Assembly (NCBI RefSeq): GCF_023159225.1
Contig: NC_063174.1
Location: 43,392,191 to 43,456,190, forward strand
DNA: 64,000 bases
Direction: 5' to 3'
Source: Perognathus longimembris pacificus
Taxonomy: Eukaryota > Chordata > Mammalia > Rodentia > Heteromyidae
Shown here: positions 20,335-29,994 of the stretch, piece by piece
Numbering within the stretch: the first letter of the stretch is position 1
How the letters are laid out: every line of letters starts with the position of its first letter
The notes under the pieces: model-generated
Told to the model about the DNA's origin: nothing
Database searches by the model: none
Seen by the model: only the letters and a program-made list of their open reading frames with translations
Position numbers and translations under genes: made by a program

Positions 20335-20410
20335 ATCCCGGTGTCTATGATAATGTCTTGTACATAGCAGGTGCTGGACAAACACTGCCTGGCCGAATGA
20401 AAGAATGACT
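20335..20410 (+). repeat. L2/MIR tail fragment
   Basis: TGTCTTGTACATAGCAGGTGCTGGACAAACACTG followed by GAATGAAAGAATGA resembles the L2/MIR 3' end. Confidence 0.5.
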
Positions 20411-20589
20411 ACACTAGCACAGATAAACATGGAAGTCTCCAGCACCCTTATCAGATGCTATCACTCATGGCATGGCTGGTGGTGCTGGAGGAGGTGTGTA
20501 TGAACAGCGTCAGGAAGGCCCAGCATCCGGGCCTACACATCAAGGTAGAGCAACAGATGTGCATGTCACCCTATAGGTGACCGGTAACC

Positions 20590-20830
20590 CCAGCTGTCTC
20601 CCTGGTGATTGATGTTTCAAGGCAACCATCTTGGCTTAGCTTAGAAAAGCCCCCTTCACTGTGCTTAGACTGTGGAAGAATGAATGCAATCATTTCCTAA
20701 TTAGCCATGGTTTCCAGGGACCACTTACACAGCCCTGGCAGGGATGCAGATGCCCTCGGGGCAGTGTGCGGCTCTGTGGTGGGGGTGGCAGCCATATTAA
20801 TTGGTCCTTTTGTCTTAGAGCATGCAACAA
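20590..20830. promoter_or_regulatory. Candidate conserved non-coding element
   Basis: A repeat-free 240 bp with GTTTCAAGGCAACC and GGTTTCCAGGGACC (RFX X-box-like), TCCTAATTAGCCATGG and ATATTAATTGGTCC (homeodomain-like). Enhancer function is inferred. Confidence 0.35.
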
Positions 20831-21315
20831 GCAGAGGGAAGGGGAAAGAGGGGGTACACAGAGAAGAGGAGGGAGTCAGAAGCTAGAAGAAGGAATAGAA
20901 GAGGAAGGGACATTTGTTGGACACTGTGGTTTATGTCTTCCTATTGGAGGCTTCAGGGGAGCTTCGCTGGCTCCGCTGAGAACCAGGTGTCCCGGATGAG
21001 GAGGGAGGGAGGCGGAAGGCATGTCCATTAGGGGAGGAGGGAGGGAAGATCAGGACAGTGAGGTCACTGCAGCACCCTTGGGTATGTTGTCCTGGTCACA
21101 GAGCAGCACAGACCTCCTGTTCTGGCTTCTGCTTCCGTCCCCTGCCTCAGCCAAGACAGTGCTGGGTCCTGGGCAGAGACGATGCATGTTCTGATGAAAA
21201 CAACCTTTGGTGCCCACTGACCTGGGATTGAATTATGAATTATTATTGAATTATGAATTATTATCATTTCTTCCTCCTCCTCTTTTTTCTCCTCCTCCTA
21301 CTCTTTCTTCTTTGT

Positions 21316-21318
<3 letters not shown>
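20831..21318. other. Intergenic sequence, no feature recognised
   Basis: A purine-rich stretch (20825-20905), then unique DNA. A perfect 16-bp tandem word TTGAATTATGAATTAT (21230-21262) runs into a TCCTCC tract. Confidence 0.4.

Positions 21319-21362
<44 letters not shown>
21319..21362 (+). repeat. (GT)n microsatellite at SINE tail
   Basis: About 21 GT copies at the tail side of the antisense SINE that follows. Confidence 0.97.
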
Positions 21363-21365
21363 ACG

Positions 21366-21620
21366 TGCATACCTATGCCAATACTGGGACTTGAACTCAG
21401 GGCCTGAGCTCTGTCTCTGAGCTTTTTCACTCAAGGCTGGACCCCTTACCAATTGAGCGACATCTCCACTTCCCATTTTTGTTTTGTTTTGATTTGGTAG
21501 TTAATTGGAGATTAGAATCTCACTGACTTTCCTTCCCGGACTGGCTACAAACCACAATCCTCAGATCTCAGCTTCCTGAGCAGCTAGGATTACAGATATG
21601 AGCCACTGTGCTCGGCTTTG
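21366..21620 (-). repeat. Composite B1-like + Geo-like SINE
   Basis: Antisense right monomer (GGACTTGAACTCAGGGCCTG), a TTTTG linker expansion, then the 7SL-like half ending GAGCCACTGTGCTCGGC. Confidence 0.87.
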
Positions 21621-22094
21621 AACTCCTTAGGAAGTTCCTTAGCTTCTCAGGGTCTCACATTTCCCCCCACCGAGTGGAATTTTTAGCTAACATCAGCTCA
21701 GTAGCTCCTGCCATGTCCACCTGATACCTCCAGCTGTTGCTGTCAAGTAATCCTGCCTGATGCCCAGCTCGAGCCCTGACCATCCTGATGGAATGGTTCT
21801 TTCCCGTTCATCGCTACTTTCCACGGCAAAATCACAAGGGCAAGAACTCACTCGACAGCCTATACCCAGCACAGCCTCTTGCACAGAGGGAACCTGATAA
21901 ATATTTGAATAAACTATAAATAAATATAATTATAAATAAATAATAAATTCTACCTGGATACCTGACCTTTCAAAGATGGACTTAGGGGAGGCAATGGGTG
22001 AATGACATTCAAGTGAAGGTTTTTACTTCCTGACTTCTATTGCATGCCAGGCCAATGGGTGGCTACATTGAGATCCTGAGTCTAAGCCCCACTA
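21621..22094. other. Intergenic sequence, no gene recognised
   Basis: Includes a short AT-rich (ATAAATA)n stretch at 21895-21950 and L2-like words (CACAGCCTCTTGCACAGAGGG). Confidence 0.35.
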
Positions 22095-22170
22095 CAGGCA
22101 CAGAAAGAAAAGAGAAGAAAAGAGGGGATGGAAGGGGGAGAGAAGGGAGAGGAGGGAGGGGAGAGGGCCT
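22095..22170 (+). repeat. Polypurine tract
   Basis: About 70 bp of almost pure A/G on the plus strand. Confidence 0.9.
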
Positions 22171-22359
22171 CCCATTGTTGGTCCCTCTCAACAGGACAGC
22201 CCCAGGAAAGGCAGCCCGGACTGCCATCACCTTGTCCCTCAAATGAATGACAGCAAGCACTGGACGTTGTTTGCTTGTTGTTTCCGGCCATGTGACCAGC
22301 CACATAAACACAGCATCCAACCTCAGAGAAGAGAGAAAAGAAGACACACTTTAAATGGG

Positions 22360-22560
22360 TTTTCACTTTTGAAAACCATTTGAGTAATATGCATTGTAAA
22401 AAAAATAATTAAAAGCAAGGCAGAAGTCTTTTAATCCAAATCCCAGAGATAAGCATCATTAACATTTTATATGTATCTTTCAATCTTTCCTCTAGTCAGC
22501 TTTTCCCTCTTAATTACAAATTTGGGCTCATATCTTCAATCTCCTTTATAATCAGCTGTT
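22360..22560. repeat. Probable ancient interspersed repeat, family not identified
   Basis: TAATCCAAATCCCAGAGATAAGC, then ATCATTAACATTTTATATG resemble an old retrotransposon tail seen in many mammals. The class is uncertain. Confidence 0.3.
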
Positions 22561-22611
22561 AAGTTCAGCTATAGTAAGATGATCCTTGCTTTGTGCTAAA
22601 TACGTTCTCCC

Positions 22612-22798
22612 AAAATGTTTTTTCTTCCCTCCCCTCTTCTTCCCTATATCCCCCTCCTTCTGCCCTCTCCTCTCTCTTCCCTTTCCTCCCCCTTCTCTCC
22701 CCTTTTTTCTCCACTCCTGTTTTTTTACTCCTTCCCTCCCCCCCCCTCCTCCTCCTCCTCCTTCTTCTTCTTCTTTCTTCCCCTTCTTCATCTTCTCG
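22612..22798 (+). repeat. Long polypyrimidine tract
   Basis: About 185 bp of nearly pure C/T, ending in (CCT)n and (CTT)n blocks. Confidence 0.93.
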
Positions 22799-22799
22799 G

Positions 22800-23496
22800 C
22801 AGAACAAGGATTTGAACTCACTTGAGTCCTATCTCTTGTCCTCAATGAGTTTTCAGTGGACAACTATTGGGTCACTTTCATAATGTAGTAAGTATGTATC
22901 AAATTTTGGCTTTGATCATAGTACGGGTCCTTTGAAAGGATGAACAGCCAAGTTCAGGCTTCAGCAAGGTGTGAGTTCCTAGAGCAGGGCGTGTCAGTGA
23001 TGCCTGTGCCTTGTGCACACGGGCCTGGCAGCTCCTGCTGGACACACACAACATGCATCTCCACTTACTGCTGCCGATCCCTTCCAAGTCTAGGAAACTT
23101 CCTTCCTCTTCCACCTGTTGAAATCCCCTCAGGCAGGCAAACGTGTATGTTTTCTATTGTAAGAACACCACAGCATCCCACTGAGCTGTGATCCCTCATG
23201 GGTATAAGCTCTCATTGCTCTGTCCCTTTATGCTCAGAAATAATTAGAGCTTTATCATGTTTCAGTGTAGACAATGAAATGTTGACGGCTAATGCAAGTA
23301 TCAAGAAACATGTAGGCCAGATACTTAAAACACCTTGCAGCAACAAGTGTAGAGCACAAAAACCACAATATGAAGCAGAATTATAGATATTAGATTATAT
23401 CAAAGTTTAATCCTTATAAAATTGTTGAGGATAACATTCATAACACCAACAAAGTAGCTTTCAAAACTAATCAAAGGTTACTTCATTCTATACAGA
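22800..23496. other. Intergenic sequence, no feature recognised
   Basis: Mixed-composition unique DNA without a supported ORF. Confidence 0.35.
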
Positions 23497-23499
23497 CGT

Positions 23500-23536
<37 letters not shown>

Positions 23537-23558
23537 TGTCTGTCTGTCTGTCTGTCTC
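23497..23558 (+). repeat. (TG)n(TCTG)n microsatellite
   Basis: A TG array to about 23535, then six TCTG copies, at the tail side of the antisense SINE that follows. Confidence 0.95.
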
Positions 23559-23671
23559 AGGGCCTGGGCCTCATACTATAGCTTTTTCACCCAAGGCTGG
23601 TGCTCTACTCCTTGAGCCACACTTTTGCTTCCAGCTTTGGGGCAGTTAACTGGAGATAAGAGTCTCATAAG

Positions 23672-24773
23672 GGAAATGAGAATGGCCAATAGACATATGA
23701 AAAAATGCTCTACATCACTGGCCATAAAGGAAATGCAAATCAAAACAACATTGAGATTCCATCTCACCCCAGCAAGAATGTCATATATCAAGAAAACTAA
23801 TAATAACAATTGTTGGAGGGGATGTGGCCAAAAGGGAACCCTACTTCATTGTTGGTGGGAATGTAAACTGGTTCAGCCACTCTGGCAAGCAGTATGGAGA
23901 TTCCTCAGAAGGCTCAATATAGAACTCCCCTATGACCCAGCAGCCCCACTGTTGGGTATCTATCCAAAAGACCACAAACAAAATCACAGTAATGCCACCA
24001 GCACAACAATGTTCATCGCAGCACAATTTGTCATAGCGAGAAGCTGGAACCAACCCAGATGCCCCTCCATAGATGAATGGATCAGGAAAATGTGGTACAT
24101 TTACACAATGGAATTTTATGCCTCTATCAGAAAGAATGACATTGTTCCATTTGTAAGGAAATGGAAGGACTTGGAAAAAGTTATACTAAGTGAAGTGAGC
24201 CAGACCCAAAGAAACATGGACTCTATGGCCTCCCTTATTGGGAATAATTAGTACAGGTTTAGGCAAGCCATAGCAGAGCATCACAAGGCCCAATAGCTAT
24301 ACCCTTAGGAACACATAAGATGATGCTAAGTGAAATGAACTCCATGATATGGAAACAAGTGATATATCACAGTTATAACTACTTTCAACGTCCTATGTGA
24401 ATGTGTAGTTTCTATTATTGATGATGTTTTGTATCACCTTCCTATGTTTGTACCTACACTATCTCTGTAATCTTATCTGAGTATATTGGAAACCGTGTTT
24501 ACTGGTATTGGAAGTAGGAAATTCAAAGGGAATACCAAATTCGAGAGACACGGGGTAAAAAAAGAGAAATAACTACAAAAGCAATACTTGCAAAACTGTT
24601 TGGTGTAAGTGAACTGAACAACTGGGCGGGGGGGAGGGAAGGGGGGGAGGGAGGGGGGCATGAGGGACAAGGCAACAAACAGTACAAGAAATGTATCCAA
24701 CGCCCAACGTATGATACTGTAACCTCTCTGTACGTCAGTTTGAAAATAAAAATTTGAGAAAAAAAAAAAAAAA
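23672..24773 (+). mobile_element. 5'-truncated LINE-1 insertion
   Basis: About 1.1 kb of L1 3' end: the ORF2 C-terminal part, then a 3' UTR with the G-rich tract typical of L1 (24624-24660), AATAAA near 24746 and an A-tail (24758-24773). A 13-bp duplication AGAGTCTCATAAG flanks it at 23659-23671 and 24774-24786. This is a target-primed reverse transcription product, too short to be active. Confidence 0.96.
23673..24251 (+). pseudogene. LINE-1 ORF2 C-terminal fragment
   Basis: About 192 codons in one open frame ending TAA. It contains the Cys-rich ORF2 tail ([18 protein letters not shown]), [13 protein letters not shown] and [18 protein letters not shown] motifs. The endonuclease and reverse transcriptase domains are absent because of 5' truncation, so it is non-functional. 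The frame has no stop, which suggests a fairly recent insertion. Confidence 0.95.
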
Positions 24774-24797
24774 AGAGTCTCATAAGCTTTCCTTCTT

Positions 24798-25387
24798 TGT
24801 TGGGGATTCATCTTGGCCTTAAGGGGGGGAGGGAAGAGTGATGAGAGCACTCCCGAGACGCCGCCCTTCCCCCAGCCCTGGGGCAGTGTGGAAGTGAGCC
24901 ACACCTATCTCCTTCTGGGTCCAGAACCAGAAGGGATAGCTTTGAGACCATCCCCCCACCTTGCGCCAGCTAGCACGTGTGCTCCCCTTTTCGAGGGCTT
25001 TGCCCACAGGGCGGTACTATGGGAAGTGGCGTTAGCCCATGAGGGAGGTTCTTGGGAGCTGCTCTTGGATGGACAAGCTCGCCAGCCTATCGCCAGCTCC
25101 TGCTCAATCCTCGTCATCATCATTATATTACTGTAAGCCCCTCCCGATTAAACCGGATTGCTCTCCGAAGCGTCTCTGAGATCTGTCTGAGCCTGGCTTC
25201 CTTGGTGGGTAAGGAGGGAGGAAAAGGGATCTCGTTCGGCCACGTGCACTTTAGGCTTGCCCGTGTCACTTCGCTCCACCTTGGCTGCCCTCGAGTCGGG
25301 CGCCCGGGGGAGAGGGTGAAAAGGGGAGCACTGATAAGGGAGTAAGCTTAGCATCCCCACACCAGGGGAGGTAAATCTAGCCCAGCA
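24798..25387 (+). mobile_element. Solo LTR of an ERVK/IAP-like endogenous retrovirus (copy 1)
   Basis: 590 bp, beginning TGTTGGGGATTCA and ending CTAGCCCAGCA, flanked by the 6-bp repeat CTTCTT (24792-24797 and 25388-25393). The terminal TG...CA and 6-bp duplication fit class II (ERVK) elements. No internal viral genes remain. It is related along its length to the LTR at 31364-31954. Confidence 0.9.
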
Positions 25388-25494
25388 CTTCTTGGTCTGG
25401 CTTTGAACTGTGATCCTCAGATCTCAGCCTCCTGAGTAGCTAAATTACATGCAAGAGCCACCTGTACTGGCACCTAGCAATAAGTCTTTCTCTC

Positions 25495-25600
25495 TTTTTT
25501 TTTCTTTATTTTCAAAGTGAAGTACAGAGAGGTTACAGCTTCATATGTAAGGCAGTGAGTACATTTCTTATCCAACTTGTTACCTCCTCCCATAAGTCTT
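25495..25600 (-). mobile_element. LINE-1 3' UTR fragment, antisense
   Basis: CTTTATTTTCAAAGTGAAG, TACAGAGAGGTTACAG and TACATTTCTTATCC mirror the 3' UTR of the L1 at 23672-24773. Confidence 0.75.
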
Positions 25601-25628
25601 TTTTCTTAACGCTCCATTTGTAATTCTT

Positions 25629-25832
25629 GAGTTTTTTTTTTGTTGTTTTTTTTTTTTTGCCTTGGACTCAGGGCCTGAGCACTGTCCCTGGCTTCTTTTT
25701 GCTCAAGGCTAGCACTCTACCACTTGAGCCACAGCGCCACCACTGGCCGTTTTCTATATATGTGGTGCTGAGGAATCGAACCGAGGGCTTCATGTATAGG
25801 AGGCAAGCACTCTTGCCTCTAGACCATATTTC
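25629..25832 (-). repeat. Young IDL-Geo-like SINE with 17-bp target-site duplication
   Basis: CTCCATTTGTAATTCTT flanks it at 25612-25628 and 25833-25849. The antisense order is poly-T, GGACTCAGGGCCTGAGCACT, then the ID-like monomer with GGAATCGAACCGAGGGCTTC. Confidence 0.94.
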
Positions 25833-25849
25833 CTCCATTTGTAATTCTT

Positions 25850-26655
25850 TACATCTTGTTAATATAAAAAAGAAACAGAATGCCAACTTACCACCCTCAT
25901 AATGTCATAAGAAAGGGAACCCTAAAATGATCTACAATAAAAGTCCATGTTGAACTCCACATGAGAGGGAGTACTCAGAATATGGATGGAAGGAGACTTG
26001 TTAGAGGAGGGAAAGTGTGGGAACACCATTTTCAGCTCTTATAAACATCAACACATTACCAAATATGCATAATACAGAATGCAGGAGCACTCTAGCTGCT
26101 GCTAGTTCTCAGCAAATGCTCCCATGGAAATATTAGCCATTGAGAGAGGTCTCTCATCAATGAGGATGTCTTTACAAGTTATCTTTAATGAAATGATACA
26201 ATGCACTCATTTATCAAAGACATTGGCTCCACAAAGGTTATCTGAGACTTGGGCCTATGCACCAACTGAATACTGATCTTAGCATTTAACCATCTGGCAA
26301 TCACCCAAAATGTATATTGAGTGCATCTCTAACTTTAGGTCGTTTCCAGTTTCTCGTTACTATTAGCAATATGTGTCTCAGCACCAAGCAATGCTGTGGT
26401 GTCCTATGGTTCTTTCCTTGGCTGAATTTCTAGAAGTGGAGGGGTGGAGTCAGAAGGATCTCAGTTGCCCAATCACATTCCACCTTCAGAAAGTTGCTTC
26501 CCTCCCATGGATGAATGGGGTGGGGCTTGGATCCTAGCCTCTCAACCCCGTTTTCAACTCCTAGTGGTGGGTGGCCAGTGGATGGGAAAGGATAGAACCT
26601 TTCAGCTAGATCCAGACACCCTCTGTGATGGCAGCTGGGATTTATTTTCATTTTA
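25850..26655. other. Intergenic sequence, no feature recognised
   Basis: Mostly unique, AT-moderate DNA without supported ORF or RNA gene. Confidence 0.35.
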
Positions 26656-26736
26656 CCTTTTCTTTTCTCTCATTCCTTCCCTCCCTCCTTCCTTCCTTCC
26701 TTTCTTCCTTCCTTTCTTCCTTTCTTTCTTTTTTTG
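26656..26736 (+). repeat. (CCTT)n / (CTTT)n tract
   Basis: A pyrimidine tetranucleotide array at the tail side of the next antisense SINE. Confidence 0.93.
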
Positions 26737-26820
26737 TGCTGGCACTGGAGCTTGAATTCAGGACCAGGGTCCCTTAGCCTTTTCACTCAAGGCTAGTTCT
26801 ACCATTTGAGCTCCGCTTCT

Positions 26821-26863
<43 letters not shown>

Positions 26864-26958
26864 AATTGGAGGTATGAGTCTTATACTCTTTTCTGCCCTG
26901 AGTTGGCTTCAGACCATGATCCTCAGATTTCAGTCTCTGTGAGCCACCAGAGCCCAGC
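26737..26958 (-). repeat. Composite SINE with internal (GT)n
   Basis: Antisense composite SINE. A GT array at 26822-26861 replaces part of the central linker. Confidence 0.83.
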
Positions 26959-27464
26959 TTATTTTCAGTTTACTTTGTTTATTGATAGAAATGCTGCAGA
27001 CATTTTAGGTACTTCTTGCCTTTTAATCCTTACAAGGACATATTCAAAATCAACATGGCTGGGCCTCATTTCATGGATGGAGAAATAGAAGTTCAGGGGG
27101 ATGGATGGCCCTGCCTTGAGCCCCAATGGAGACCTCCAGGACAGAAAGCCTTTTTTCCCCTGAAGGTAAATGAAATCGGCCATGTTCAGTTTCCGCAGAC
27201 TCCAGCTCTGCAGCCACCCTGGGGACAAAAGGGACCCAGAATCCTCTAGTCTGCACCAGGTTCCAGCCAGGGCTCAGGGAGGAAGGGAGGAAGCCTGTTG
27301 AGTTCACTTTGCCCTGGGATTATACATTGTGTCTGGAGCATCTCCGTTGCTTCTGAAGGCAAACGAGCCAGAACCTTACTTTCCCGAAGGAACTATCTGG
27401 GCCTGTGTCTGTGACTCAGATCTGACGATGCCCAGACCAAGGTAGAGTGCTGGATATGCATGGC
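26959..27464. other. Intergenic sequence, no feature recognised
   Basis: Unique DNA with partial MIR-like words near 27030-27090 (CATTTCATGGATGGAGAAATAGAAG). Confidence 0.35.
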
Positions 27465-27697
27465 CACATTTATTGCTGAAACCAGGGTTTGAACTCAGGG
27501 CTTTTCACTCGTTTGGCTTGTGCGTCACCACTTTGAACCACGTCTCCCGCTGTGCTTTTTGCTGGTGATTCTTTTGGAGATGGAATCTTGCAGACTTTTC
27601 TACCCAGTCTGGCTGTGAACTTCAATCCTCTGGATTTCTGTCTCGCCCCCCGCCCCCCACCCCCGGAGAAGCTAGTGTGAGCTACCAGTGTCCAATG
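27465..27697 (-). repeat. Diverged composite SINE
   Basis: GGGTTTGAACTCAGGGC, GGAGATGGAATCTTGCAGAC and GGCTGTGAACTTCAATCC show an older copy of the composite family, with a C-rich insertion at 27643-27664. Confidence 0.7.
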
Positions 27698-28369
27698 AAG
27701 GACTTTATGTACCGTTTGGGACTTCCCAAACTGCCAGCTGAGAGAGTATCCTACCTCACAGAAGAGGAGCTAGGAACTTAAGGAAATAGACAAGAGCTAA
27801 CAGCTAGTTAACAGTACAGTTGTCACATAAAGAGCCGGCTTAGAGAAGCTGGGCTATGTGGAGTCGATAGGATAGGTGGAGCCTTGAAAGGTGTGAACTA
27901 GGGACTCCCATATAGGGAAGGAGAAGGGGCAAGGCTCAAGCCTCCATGGTGACTGGGCCGTGTTTTATCCTCTCAAGTATATCTAGGGCTGCTTTGTACA
28001 GTTGTTCAGGTTCTGCACTTAAAATTCTCGGGCATCGTTTTTCACGCTTAGCATGCATGTGAATGATTATGCTGAGTAGCTGCCAATAGATGGCAGTAAA
28101 GCATCTTGAGTTCCCGGTACCTTTTTGTTTGTGCCAAGGTCTAGTTTAGGCTGTCGGTTGTGCTGGGCAAATCTGTCTAGCAGCCTTCCAAGCTGTTGAG
28201 AGGCTGCCCCACGGCCCATTCCTCTCCCCACTGCTTCATCACCTCAGAGCTTAACACTCCACACCCAGGGCTCCCGTGCTGCTCTGAGGACTGAAGAAGG
28301 GGGCGGGAAGACCCTTCCATCCAGAAAAGGCTCACTGTAGCCCGGTTTTAAGTCCCAACTCTTGGATTG
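27698..28369. other. Intergenic sequence with a candidate conserved patch
   Basis: 27960-28150 is repeat-free with balanced composition and includes the CTCF-like site at 28083. Confidence 0.35.
28083..28096 (+). promoter_or_regulatory. CTCF-like motif
   Basis: CCAATAGATGGCAG fits CCASYAGRKGGCRS except at the fourth base. It lies in a repeat-free patch. Confidence 0.4.
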
Positions 28370-28598
28370 CTTTTTTGTTTTCTGCTGATTCTAGGGCTCA
28401 AACTTAAGGCCTGCACATTGTCCCTGAAGGCTAGTTGGTGCTCTACACTTGAGCCACAGCTCCACTTCCAGCTTTTTGCTGGTTCATTGGAGATAAGAAT
28501 CTCATAGACTTCCCTGCTTGGGCTGGCTTTGAACCACAATCCTAAGATTTCAGCCTCCTCAGTAGCTAGGATTGAAAGTGTGAGCTGCAGCCTGGATA
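28370..28598 (-). repeat. Composite B1-like + Geo-like SINE
   Basis: Antisense copy: GGGCTCAAACTTAAGGCCTG, TGGAGATAAGAATCTCATAG and the 7SL-like half, moderately diverged. Confidence 0.82.
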
Positions 28599-29051
28599 TC
28601 AATTCTTGTATTTCTTGGTATAATCCCTGCCCTCGGGGCTGGGGGGAACAAATGCTCCCTGAACATGGACCCCATGTCACTGGCTACACAGCACCCCTGT
28701 CCTAGAGGAGTCCCCTCCAGTGAGGAAATGCAGTACTCTCCAAGCTTCACCCACCCCATGACACACTTAGGTGTTGGGGGAGAGTCATGCTGCAGACCAT
28801 GTGGTTCAAGCTTGGTCACCCCCCCCCAGCATTGTCATCTCTTTGGGGATCTTTCTTCTGGGTCTCCATCACTGCCCCACCCCAGAGTGTAGGGGTCACT
28901 TAAGCTCTTTCAGTCTGTAGTCCAGACTCTTCCACCAAGTGGCCAGTCAACAAATGCTTATTGAGCATCTATTGTGTATTTCATGTTGTGCTGTTCTTCT
29001 CTATACTCAGATTGCTTACAGTTCCATCTGGGTAATAAAGTAATGTAGCTG
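28599..29051. other. Intergenic sequence, no feature recognised
   Basis: Unique DNA with L2/MIR-like words at 28940-28975 (CAACAAATGCTTATTGAGCATCTATTGTG). Confidence 0.4.
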
Positions 29052-29063
29052 CCATCTTTTCTT

Positions 29064-29171
29064 TCTTTTTTCAAGCAGAGAAGGCTTTACTGAGGGGAGA
29101 GTAAACTGCCAGCCCATACAAGATGGAGGTGAGCGGAGACAGAGGGGAAGGAAGAAGAGAGCAAGAGAGCT
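29064..29171 (-). mobile_element. Short retrotransposed insert with target-site duplication
   Basis: The 12-mer CCATCTTTTCTT flanks a 108-bp insert (29052-29063 and 29172-29183). On the minus strand the insert ends in an A-rich tail preceded by AGTAAA. This is the mark of L1-driven retrotransposition of a transcript 3' end. The source is not recognised. Confidence 0.6.
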
Positions 29172-29196
29172 CCATCTTTTCTTAATAACTTGTATT

Positions 29197-29278
29197 TGGG
29201 GAGAACTGGGGTTTGAACCCAAGCCCTCACACAAGCTAAGCATTTACTCTGCCACTGAGCTACTTCTTCAGTGCTGCC
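29197..29278 (-). repeat. ID-like SINE monomer
   Basis: The minus strand reads GTAGCTCAGTGGCAGAGTAAATGC, then GCTTGGGTTCAAACCCCAG: tRNA-type A and B boxes of an ID element. Confidence 0.7.
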
Positions 29279-29589
29279 ACTTAGTTTCTGAGTCATACTT
29301 TATCCTACTTGTCTGGGGCACTGAGGAGAGAAAGGCCTGGCGTGAGTGCTCGCCTTCTAATTCTGAGGTGACTTCATGTCTGGACACTGCTTTAGACACC
29401 ACCATTGTAGATTCCCTAAGGTCCAGACCAGGAGAGGCCTAGTGTTGTCTCTCCTGGTCCTTCTCATCCAGAAAGAAAGTTAAAACAAACTTACTCTGGG
29501 TCTCAGGATTTGATTCAGCAGGAAAGAGACAGGAGAGCTAAAATATCAGTGGCTTATGTGGGACAGGCATGTGTGGCCTCTTTGATATA

Positions 29590-29752
29590 TGCATATATAT
29601 TATTTTTAAGTAGTTGTATAATGGAGTTACCATTCAACAAAGTAGTTTATGAATACAATGTCTTTATTAATGCTGCCTCTTTCAATATTCTCACCCATCC
29701 CTCTCAACCCACACCTCCCCTCACTATTCTCAATTTTATAGGATATGCATTG
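29590..29752 (-). mobile_element. Probable LINE-1 3' UTR fragment, antisense
   Basis: AGTTGTATAATGGAGTTACC and a following CCATCCCTC/CCTCCCC-rich text resemble antisense L1 tails elsewhere in the window. Divergent. Confidence 0.45.
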
Positions 29753-29994
29753 ATTTTTTTTTTTTGAAAGTGGGGCTTGAACTCTGGGCCAGGGTGCTGT
29801 CCCTGAGCTCTTCAGCTCAAGTCTAGTGCTCTACCACTTGATCCACAGTCCCATTCCTAGTTTTCTGATGTTTAATTGGAGATAAGAGTCTCATGGACTA
29901 TCCTGCCCAATCTGGCTTTGAACCATGATCCTCAGATCTCAGTCTCCTGAGTAGCTAGGATTACAGGCAAAAGCCACTGATGCCTGGCTGCATT
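29753..29994 (-). repeat. Composite B1-like + Geo-like SINE
   Basis: Poly-T, GGGGCTTGAACTCTGGGCC, TGGAGATAAGAGTCTCATGG, CTAGGATTACAGGCAAAAGCC. Confidence 0.88.

Larger units (their letters stand above)
23559..25475 (-). repeat. Antisense composite SINE split by an L1 and a solo LTR
   Basis: The right monomer and linker lie at 23559-23671 (CAGGGCCTGGGCCTCAT to GAGATAAGAGTCTCATAAG). A small middle piece is at 24787-24797. The 7SL-like half resumes at 25388-25475 (GGTCTGGCTTTGAACTG to ACTGGCACCTAGC). Joined, the parts reproduce the usual SINE order, so both other elements landed inside it. Confidence 0.88.

Noticed and set aside
23625..24251. 208-residue ORF as a host gene
   Set aside because: It is the C-terminal remnant of LINE-1 ORF2 in a 5'-truncated insertion, fused by chance to SINE codons upstream.
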